Made by a program: the position numbers and the translations under genes. The notes under the pieces were generated by a model. The model did not search any database, was not told the DNA's origin, and saw nothing but the letters and a program-made list of their open reading frames with translations. 8,425 nucleotides of DNA from Bacteroidales bacterium (lineage in GTDB: Bacteria > Bacteroidota > Bacteroidia > Bacteroidales > UBA12481): positions 1-8,425 of the forward strand of contig JAQWAJ010000056.1 in assembly GCA_028707745.1 (NCBI GenBank), read 5' to 3'. Within the stretch, counting starts at the first letter, position 1. Each line of letters begins with the position of its first letter. Below, one piece after another: positions 1-5,046 of the stretch.

Positions 1-345
1 ATATTTCTGATAGTAGTTCTCGCAGATTTCATCCATAATCTTAAGAATCTCGACGCCGATGGCCGGAGTTTTGGTCATTTCCAGCAGGGTTTCAAACTCC
101 AGAACGACACCTTTGGAATTCAGGTGCAATGCCCGTTCCAGGGCGCCTTCGGTGATCTCCCGATAGTGGCCATATACCTGTGGTAAAGTATCGTTGTTAA
201 TGAGCATGACCGGTAAGGTGAAGTTCAGCTCCGCATAAACCTGTCCGCCTCCGATTTCGAGTCCGCGCCGGGTTTTTACCGGTTTTGGAGCCATCCCGAA
301 GATCAGCTCCTCGGGGTTTGTTATGATCAAACTTTTGTATTTCAT
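1..345 (-). CDS. mtaB: Methanol:corrinoid methyltransferase MtaB, N-terminal part (runs off the window)
   Basis: The first 115 residues resemble the MtaB family, the zinc enzyme that moves the methyl group of methanol onto the cobalt of a partner corrinoid protein. Visible family features are an opening with EELIFG followed by PVKTRRGLEIGGG, then an N(F/Y)-rich segment, and a helical stretch VVLEFETLLEMTKTPAIGVEI that begins the TIM barrel. ATG at 345 is the best start because an in-frame TAA lies only eight codons upstream (370-372). The family is usually about 460 residues, so roughly three quarters is missing, including the Glu and Cys zinc ligands, and these cannot be checked. It follows the corrinoid protein gene on the same strand after 116 bases, matching the usual mtaC-mtaB pairing. 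Methanol is the inferred substrate; related proteins could use another methyl donor. The family call is from recalled motifs, not an alignment. Confidence 0.8.
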   Translation of the reverse strand, partial: MKYKSLIITNPEELIFGMAPKPVKTRRGLEIGGGQVYAELNFTLPVMLINNDTLPQVYGHYREITEGALERALHLNSKGVVLEFETLLEMTKTPAIGVEILKIMDEICENYYQKY

Positions 346-386
346 CTTGCTGACTATTTGTGTGTTAACTTAGGTTTATCCTGTTC

Positions 387-459
387 GGTGAAGTGCAGGC
401 GAGCCCATTTCACCAGGATGCACTGACATCCGGGTAATTAAATCTCTTTTCCCTGATTT
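387..459 (-). other. Structured gap between the corrinoid protein and methyltransferase genes: three inverted repeats
   Basis: The 116-base gap (346-461) has no gene but holds three consecutive inverted repeats. The strongest is 387-395 with 406-414 (GGTGAAGTG and CATTTCACC, ten-base loop, one imperfect pair). Next is 416-420 with 427-431 (GGATG and CATCC, six-base loop, with two more G-C pairs beyond one mismatch). The third is 440-444 with 455-459 (AAATC and GATTT). No T-run follows on the minus strand, so this does not look like an intrinsic terminator. A role in mRNA stability or in unequal expression of the two genes is inference. Confidence 0.45.
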
Positions 460-461
460 GT

Positions 462-1130
462 TTAAGAAGCCAGTTTATTCAGATATTCGACCAGTCCATG
501 AGGGTCGGCCGAATAGAAATCAGCGCCGATCTTTTTGCAGAAATCATGGTTCACGGGAGCTCCGCCAATCGAAACAATGGTGCCGGGTGTTTGTGTCTTG
601 ATATCTGCAACGATTTCGCTCATATTCATCATGGTGGTGGTCAGGAGGGCCGAAAGGCCCACTACTGCACCGGGGTTGTTTCTGACGGCCTCGAGATATC
701 TGGTTGAGGGAACGTCGACCCCCAGATCGACCACGGTCCAGCCTGCCCCTTCTACCATCATGGCAACCAGGTTTTTACCAATGTCATGAAGGTCTCCCTT
801 GACCGTACCGATAATGAAAGTCCCTTTGGTCTTGATTTCGCCCGAAGTGAAAAATGGTTTGAGCTGAATCATAGAGGCACTCATAGCCTTGGCCGACATC
901 AGCATCTGTGGAACAAAAATCTTGTTCTCCGAAAATAATTTCCCCACGAATGACATGGCCGGAACCAGTGCGTTTTCAAGAATTTGCTTGGGACCGACAC
1001 CTGCGGCCAAAGCTTTAACGGTTATTTCAGCAGCACCATCCATCCCACGCAATTGAGGTGGGTATGGCGATTTCAAATCAACCTTGCCGAGCTCGACCGA
1101 TTCTTTCAGTTTTTCGAGTATCTCTTCCAT
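462..1130 (-). CDS. mtaC: Methyl-accepting corrinoid (B12-binding) protein, MtaC type
   Basis: A 222-residue cobalamin protein that accepts a methyl group from the partner methyltransferase and hands it to a second one. It has the normal length and two-domain layout of this family. An N-terminal helical cap (about residues 1-95) contains the segment VPAMSFVGKLFSENKIFVPQ and a run of methionines typical of the methyl-cap helices. A Rossmann-like B12 domain (about 100-220) follows. The B12 signature is complete: D113-x-H115-x-x-G118 (H115 being the lower cobalt ligand), S160-x-L162, and the GGAP turn at 189-192. Downstream on the same strand lies the mtaB-like gene, which supports naming it the MtaC partner, although MtbC/MttC-type proteins look very similar. 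A -7 box 35 bases upstream of the ATG suggests a short leader. No Shine-Dalgarno sequence is seen. No MtaA-type or RamA-type partner is present in the window. Confidence 0.88.
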   Translation of the reverse strand: MEEILEKLKESVELGKVDLKSPYPPQLRGMDGAAEITVKALAAGVGPKQILENALVPAMSFVGKLFSENKIFVPQMLMSAKAMSASMIQLKPFFTSGEIKTKGTFIIGTVKGDLHDIGKNLVAMMVEGAGWTVVDLGVDVPSTRYLEAVRNNPGAVVGLSALLTTTMMNMSEIVADIKTQTPGTIVSIGGAPVNHDFCKKIGADFYSADPHGLVEYLNKLAS

Positions 1131-1164
1131 ACGTCAAAGGGGTTAATCGTTTAATATTAGGTTA

Positions 1165-1172
1165 CAAACATA
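1165..1172 (-). promoter_or_regulatory. Bacteroidetes-type -7 promoter box for the corrinoid methyltransferase genes
   Basis: On the minus strand the sequence reads TATGTTTG, an exact match to the Bacteroidetes -7 consensus TAnnTTTG. It sits 34 bases before the corrinoid protein start codon, which would give a leader of under 30 bases. I do not see a matching -33 TTTG at the usual distance, which would fit a promoter that needs an activator such as the divergent AraC-family protein. Confidence 0.5.
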
Positions 1173-1201
1173 AAAGATAGAGAACTCCCTAGCTACACCA
1201 A

Positions 1202-1264
1202 TATTTGCCGGTATTAATGCTATATTCACATTATCTGTTTATTTTGTACATTATTTACCGGTAT
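1202..1264. repeat. 13-bp direct repeat TATTT(G/A)CCGGTAT, a candidate operator of the AraC-family regulator
   Basis: Copies lie at 1202-1214 and 1252-1264 and differ at one base. Start-to-start distance is 50 bp, close to five helical turns, so both copies would face nearly the same side of the DNA. The second copy includes the 8-bp palindrome TACCGGTA and overlaps the first two bases of the regulator's ATG. The first copy is upstream of the divergent -7 box. AraC-family proteins bind direct half-sites, so this pair is a reasonable operator for activation on one side and self-repression on the other. Binding is inferred. Confidence 0.4.
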
Positions 1265-2126
1265 GCCAGCTCAATTTGAATCAATCAACATTCATTCAGA
1301 TGAATCCTTTTTCATCGGAATTTTTCAGGACAATCTGGAAAAGAGCATCTGGCATTACCACAATAATTTTGAGATCAGCTTTATTACCGAAGGCTCCGGA
1401 AAGCGGATCGTGGCCGACTCCATCGAGGAATTTCAGCCGGGCGACCTGGTCTTTATCGGGCGCAACCTGCCGCATGTTTGGATTGCGGATAAGGTGCAGG
1501 GGGTATTTTCAAACCGCACGCTTGAGATGGTTTTTTTGCAGTTTACCACTGCCGTATTGAGCCCGCAGCTACTGAGGCTTCCTGAGTTTAAAAACGTGAA
1601 CAATGCGCTGAGCCTGTCGGAACGAGGAATTCATATTGTGGGTCAAACATTGAATGAGGTTAGTGAGCTGATGCTTCAGATGCCCTATCTGAAGAGTTTC
1701 GAGCGGGTGCTTCACTTTTTGCGGATCATGGATACCATCGGAAAGAGTGACTCGTTCATTCCCCTGGCCAGCAAAGATTATCTGAAAGCAAGATTCAGCA
1801 ATGGGAACAAACGAATCGCCACTATTCACGATTATCTGATGAACAACTACCGCGAAGAGATCAATCTAGGGAAACTGGCCGAAATCACCAACATGGCTGA
1901 AGGGTCACTCTGCCGGTTTTTCAAGCAGAATATGGGAACCACCATTTTCGAATATCTGAATAAAATCAAGGTGGAGCTGGCCTGCAATTTATTGAAGAAC
2001 CCCGATCTGAGCATCATGGATGTGTGTTATGACAGCGGGTTCAACAACCTGAGCCATTTCAACAAACAATTCAGGAAGGCCGCCGGGATGCCCCCATCGG
2101 AATACAGGAAACAATTCAATGCATAG
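1263..2126 (+). CDS. AraC-family transcriptional regulator with N-terminal cupin sensor
   Basis: A 287-residue one-component regulator of standard AraC-family length. The N-terminal cupin-like effector domain (about 10-100) shows the pattern WHYHNNFEI at 30-38, then the PGDLVFIG turn at 59-66 and NLPHVW at 68-73, typical of AraC proteins that sense a small molecule, often a sugar. The C-terminal double helix-turn-helix covers about 184-285: the first HTH (about 202-224) includes LGKLAEITNMAEGSLCRFFK, and the second (about 249-272) includes DVCYDSGFNNLSHFNKQF, ending with the family signature GMPPSEYR. It is divergent from the corrinoid methyltransferase genes, with 132 bases between the start codons, so local control of those genes is likely. 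A repeat overlapping its start codon suggests self-control. The cupin region gives no firm ligand; methanol, a methoxylated compound or a sugar are all possible. Confidence 0.9.
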   Translation: MPAQFESINIHSDESFFIGIFQDNLEKSIWHYHNNFEISFITEGSGKRIVADSIEEFQPGDLVFIGRNLPHVWIADKVQGVFSNRTLEMVFLQFTTAVLSPQLLRLPEFKNVNNALSLSERGIHIVGQTLNEVSELMLQMPYLKSFERVLHFLRIMDTIGKSDSFIPLASKDYLKARFSNGNKRIATIHDYLMNNYREEINLGKLAEITNMAEGSLCRFFKQNMGTTIFEYLNKIKVELACNLLKNPDLSIMDVCYDSGFNNLSHFNKQFRKAAGMPPSEYRKQFNA

Positions 2127-2140
2127 GTCAAAAGGTTATG

Positions 2141-2169
2141 CTATTTGAGCTCGATTCGGCTTTGAATAG
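2141..2169 (+). other. Weak hairpin after the AraC-family gene
   Basis: CTATTTGAGC (2141-2150) can pair with GCTTTGAATAG (2159-2169) using two wobble pairs and one bulged base, with an eight-base loop. It begins 14 bases after the regulator stop codon. The bases after it (GTATCTTTAAA) are not a T-run, so it is at best a poor terminator. It overlaps the promoter-like sequence for the next gene. Confidence 0.25.
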
Positions 2170-2178
2170 GTATCTTTA
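2144..2178 (+). promoter_or_regulatory. Possible promoter for the metallophosphoesterase gene
   Basis: A -33-like TTTG (2144-2147) and a -7-like TATCTTTA (2171-2178, seven of eight to TAnnTTTG) are 23 bases apart, at the long end for Bacteroidetes promoters. The start codon follows 13 bases after the box in an A-rich leader (eight consecutive A residues). The weak fit leaves read-through from the regulator gene as an alternative. Confidence 0.25.
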
Positions 2179-2191
2179 AAAAAAACAGATT

Positions 2192-3505
2192 ATGAGAACA
2201 GCATTTGTGTGTCTGGCGATTTTAATTTTCAGCGTCTTTACCTCCTGTGAAAAGGCTGATCCGGTTGATCATACCATCAGCGCCTTTAACAATGGCGGAG
2301 ATGACCGAAATATGATTGTTGTGATGAGCGATTTACATCTTGGTGCTGACCTCACTTATGCTGAGTGCAACAAGAACCTCGGGGCTCTGGAGAAGATACT
2401 TTACCAGATCAAAGAGGCTCCAAATGTTAAAGAACTCGTCATTGCCGGCGATCTGCTTGATGAATGGTTTGTACCGGCCACCACAGATACTTATCAGGGA
2501 AAAGATCAGGCTGATTTTGTCAAAGGCATTGCGTCATCCAATAAAGGTGTAATAGACGCTTTTAACAGCATAATCCGGGAAGGGAAAATCCGCGTTACCT
2601 ATGTGCCTGGTAACCACGATTTAACCATCAATGCTGCCCATGTCGAAAGCATTCTTCCGGGAATAAACCAGGCACGGGATGCAGAACTGGGTTTAGGTAC
2701 CTATTCCCCGGCCGACTGCCCAAAAATAGCCATTGAACATGGCCACCGCTACAATTTCTTTTGTGCGCCTGACCCAATTTCAAATCAGGATATTGCGCCG
2801 GGTACCATCCTGCCTCCCAGATACTTTTATACGAGAATAGCGGCCCTTCATGTCATGCAAAAACCTGCAACTCCCGGAGACACACCCCCGGTTGTCACAC
2901 AAAACAGCTCGGGAGATGCAAGCCAGTTATTGCTGTTTACCTATTGGTACATCTGGAATAATGCATTAAAAACTTTTACCATTGCTAATAAATTCGACGA
3001 AAAGATCATCGTCACCAATATCAATGGATTCACCGGAGCCTATTCCGTAAACGATATTCTCCCCTATCAGACAACTCCGGGCGGATTAATCGATGTTAAT
3101 CTCTATAAGGGGATTCAGGATACCTGGGACCAAAGACAGTTGCTGAATCATGTGGCAGTCAATATTCCTGTCAGTCAGGCTATTGTAAACGCCGCCAAAT
3201 CAAGCGAGTCGGAAGATCAGGCTAAGGTTCAGTACTTTTTAAATCCGGATTCTGATAAACGAATTGTCATCTTCGGACATACCCATGTGGCAACAATAAG
3301 CTTTTCAGATAATCATAAGGGTCAAAAATCAATCTATGCGAATTCCGGAACCTGGATCGATCATAATACGGTAGGTACCACCACTATGAATTTTGTAGTG
3401 GTAACCCCGCAGAATACGGATGCTTCCTCACAAACCTTTGTAAAGCTTTACAATTTTGAAAATCAAGTGATCACTCTAATGTCTAAGGACTCATTGCGAT
3501 ACTAG
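2192..3505 (+). CDS. Lipoprotein calcineurin-like metallophosphoesterase
   Basis: A 437-residue exported phosphoesterase with a two-metal centre. A lipoprotein signal peptide ends in the lipobox FTSC (lipidated Cys19), so the protein is probably anchored in an envelope membrane. The metallophosphoesterase motifs occur in order: D47-x-H49 in SDLHLG, GD-x-x-DEW at 86-92, GNHD at 140-143, EHGH at 182-185, and GHTH at 362-365. The GDxxDxW and GHxx pattern resembles the LpxH-like branch more than the protein phosphatases, but LpxH itself is a cytoplasmic enzyme of about 240 residues. This protein carries roughly 170 extra residues between the EHGH and GHTH motifs, and its substrate is unknown. The ATG at 2192 is supported by the signal peptide directly after it. 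The gene is followed after 10 bases by the acetyltransferase, suggesting co-transcription. Confidence 0.85.
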   Translation: MRTAFVCLAILIFSVFTSCEKADPVDHTISAFNNGGDDRNMIVVMSDLHLGADLTYAECNKNLGALEKILYQIKEAPNVKELVIAGDLLDEWFVPATTDTYQGKDQADFVKGIASSNKGVIDAFNSIIREGKIRVTYVPGNHDLTINAAHVESILPGINQARDAELGLGTYSPADCPKIAIEHGHRYNFFCAPDPISNQDIAPGTILPPRYFYTRIAALHVMQKPATPGDTPPVVTQNSSGDASQLLLFTYWYIWNNALKTFTIANKFDEKIIVTNINGFTGAYSVNDILPYQTTPGGLIDVNLYKGIQDTWDQRQLLNHVAVNIPVSQAIVNAAKSSESEDQAKVQYFLNPDSDKRIVIFGHTHVATISFSDNHKGQKSIYANSGTWIDHNTVGTTTMNFVVVTPQNTDASSQTFVKLYNFENQVITLMSKDSLRY

Positions 3506-3515
3506 AAGCTGCTGC

Positions 3516-4373
3516 ATGGAAACGATAGAATCACTGGATTCTTTGAGTTTTGACTCTCTATTTACGGCCTTTAACGAGGCATTTTGCGATTATGAGATGC
3601 AGGTTAACCACGACGAGCTGAGGGTGATGTTAAGTCGCCGGGGGTTCGATCCCTCGCTATCGTTCGGGCTTTTTGACAATGGCAGGCTTGTCGCCTTTAC
3701 ACTGAACGGAATTGGAGAGTACAACGGGAAGAAAACGGCATACGATACCGGCACCGGAACGATCAAAGCCTATCGGGGCCGAGGGTTTGCCAGCAGAATA
3801 TTTACGGAATCGATTCCCAGTCTGAAAGATGCGGGCGTATCGCAATACTTACTGGAGGTGTTACAGCACAATGCCCGGGCGGTTTCGGTTTACCGGAAGC
3901 TGGGCTTCGGGATAACCCGTGAGTTTAACTACTTTCTCCAGTCAGGGACGTTGGTAACAATTCCTTCTAAAACCTTACCGGCCTCCTATCGAATTGCAGA
4001 AGTCAGTATGGCGCTAAGAGATAAATTTACTGGTTTTTGGGAATTTACTCCCTCCTGGCAAAATGGATTTGAATCTATTCTTAGGAGGAGAGACGATTTC
4101 ATAATCATCGGGGCTTTTTGTCAGGAAGAGATTGCCGGGTACTGCATTTTCGAACCTGGATCGGGCGACATTACGCAAATAGCGGTTAGCCGGGAGCACC
4201 GGAGAAAAGGGATTGCCTCGTTGCTGCTTGGTGAAGCGCTGAAGCACAACCGACACAGCTCAGTGAAGGCTGTTAATACGGAGGTCTCCTGCGAAAGCAT
4301 CACTGCCTTTCTGAATGCATGCGGTATTCCACTGAAAGGCAAACAATTTGAGATGATAAAAAGATGGAGATAA
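3516..4373 (+). CDS. Tandem GNAT-domain N-acetyltransferase
   Basis: A 285-residue cytoplasmic protein made of two GNAT folds. The first (about 15-140) has the acetyl-CoA pyrophosphate loop as YRGRGFASRIF (86-96), followed by the typical LLEVLQHNARAVSVYRKLGF segment (112-131) for the C-terminal strand and helix. The second (about 158-284) has EHRRKGIASLLLGEAL (227-242) as its loop and the NTEVSCESITAFLNACG segment (254-270). Both loops look usable, although the second domain's end is less typical. GNAT enzymes transfer an acyl group from CoA to an amine; the acceptor here is unknown. It begins 10 bases after the phosphoesterase stop codon, so it is likely translated from the same mRNA despite the different cell compartment. 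Its last codons overlap the start of a broken PAS-domain gene by 10 bases (ATGGAGATAA). Confidence 0.85.
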   Translation: METIESLDSLSFDSLFTAFNEAFCDYEMQVNHDELRVMLSRRGFDPSLSFGLFDNGRLVAFTLNGIGEYNGKKTAYDTGTGTIKAYRGRGFASRIFTESIPSLKDAGVSQYLLEVLQHNARAVSVYRKLGFGITREFNYFLQSGTLVTIPSKTLPASYRIAEVSMALRDKFTGFWEFTPSWQNGFESILRRRDDFIIIGAFCQEEIAGYCIFEPGSGDITQIAVSREHRRKGIASLLLGEALKHNRHSSVKAVNTEVSCESITAFLNACGIPLKGKQFEMIKRWR

Positions 4374-4645
4374 AGGGCATAACACCGAAGCAATTATGGG
4401 CAAAGCAGCAGATCTCCGGCTGTGATGTAGACTACCGGCTTTGGAAAGAAAAGAGGAGTAGCCTGATGAAGATGTCAGAATTAACACAGAGCTGTTTATT
4501 CACCGTAGATGCATTCAGGTGCCGGTATGATTTTGCCTCCGACCGGTTCAAGGATCTTTTCGGGTATAATCCTGTCAGGATAAGGAGCATTGCGGATTAG
4601 GGTGATTTTCTGGAAGAGAGGGTTCATCCCGATGACTATAGCCAG
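4364..4645 (+). pseudogene. Broken PAS-domain regulator (N-terminal remnant with an amber stop)
   Basis: From ATG 4364 the frame encodes the N-terminus of a PAS-type sensor of a sort I recall from Bacteroidetes LuxR-type regulators: a QLWAKQQ helix, LTQSCLFTVDAFRCRYDFAS (residues 43-62), then FKDLFGYNP (64-72). The frame hits TAG at 4598-4600, but the same frame continues with GDFLEERVHPDDYSQ, the conserved end of the PAS core, so the stop is a nonsense change, possibly from CAG (Gln) by one C-to-T step. The rest of the PAS domain and any C-terminal LuxR helix-turn-helix are missing, because the frame passes into helicase sequence near 4646. Its start overlaps the acetyltransferase end, suggesting the intact ancestor was translationally coupled. 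A working short protein of 78 residues is unlikely. The LuxR assignment is from memory of the family and lies outside what remains. Confidence 0.7.
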
Positions 4646-4965
4646 CTGATTGATGAAATGCAGGATTATTCATCTGTTCAGTACCAGTAATTGCCAAACT
4701 TTTCCATTGCCGAATGACTATTTCAGGTGATGCAAACCAATCGGTCAATCCTGATGGTTCTTCAACAGCTGCAATGATTCAGGAGGCGTTGGCACTGGCA
4801 CTGGTAGATGAGTACAACTACCACACAGAAACAGATCGCATTATGCTTTATGTAGCAACAACCAGGGTGAGGCATCGATTATCTTTGACTTTCTATGGCA
4901 AACCGGCGCTCTTTTTGAAAAAGGTTTTTGAAAAACAGGTAGCTTTACCGATCCAAAGTTCATAG
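4646..4965 (+). pseudogene. HelD/UvrD-type superfamily 1 helicase remnant (frameshift and large internal loss)
   Basis: Three helicase motifs survive in a piece of about 105 codons. LIDEMQDYSSVQYQ (4646-4687) is a motif II (Walker B, usually DEAQD) segment in the PAS remnant's frame, ending at TAA 4688-4690. One base out of phase from 4687, VIAKLFHCRMTISGDANQSVNP (4687-4752) is the following motif III region. CAG-GTA in the ancestor reduced to CAGTA explains the shift. After a missing stretch, the frame goes on to the C-terminal motif VI region YNYHTETDRIMLYVATTRVRHRLSL (residues around 4819-4893), then ends at TAG 4963-4965. Motifs II and III belong hundreds of residues before motif VI in an intact protein of about 700 residues, so most of the protein is deleted and no ATPase activity is possible. 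ATG 4714 opens an 83-codon frame, but it is a decay product. HelD is favoured over UvrD/Rep by the NQSVNP and YHTETDR details. Confidence 0.68.
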
Positions 4966-5046
4966 ATGGAACAAACAGATTAATTTTGAACACTTTGCGG
5001 TTGACAACAATGATAGAAAAGTATATTGAACACATAAACCCGAAAA
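4966..5046 (+). promoter_or_regulatory. Promoter region of the GH38 gene
   Basis: The 81-base gap holds TTGAC at 5001-5005 and TATATTG at 5022-5028, with 18 bases between TTG and TATATTG, acceptable for a Bacteroidetes -33/-7 pair though the -7 box departs from TAnnTTTG. The start codon follows 18 bases later after an A-rich CCCGAAAA leader with no Shine-Dalgarno sequence. No operator-like repeat or terminator is visible here. Confidence 0.4.

Noticed and set aside
346..461. Cobalamin riboswitch in the gap before the methyltransferase gene
   Set aside because: The gap is only 116 bases, lies inside the operon, and I do not see the B12-box layout. The visible structure is three simple hairpins.
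2127..2191. Intrinsic terminator after the AraC-family gene
   Set aside because: A bulged hairpin exists but no T-run follows it on the plus strand, so it was kept only as a weak structure.
2192..3505. Naming the metallophosphoesterase LpxH
   Set aside because: The motifs are similar, but LpxH is a small cytoplasmic enzyme; a lipoprotein signal and a long insertion argue against this role.
3657..4487. Minus-strand open frames across the acetyltransferase
   Set aside because: They are antisense to a clear GNAT gene, are rich in Pro/Arg/Ser without domains, and lack promoter signals.
4598..4600. TAG read as pyrrolysine, given a corrinoid methyltransferase nearby
   Set aside because: The TAG is in a PAS regulator remnant, not in a methylamine methyltransferase. 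MtaB does not use pyrrolysine, and the same locus has a frameshift and a fusion, so decay explains it better.
4714..4965. An independent 83-residue protein
   Set aside because: Its content is the motif III and motif VI parts of a helicase, with the preceding motif in another frame upstream. It is a leftover of a pseudogene.
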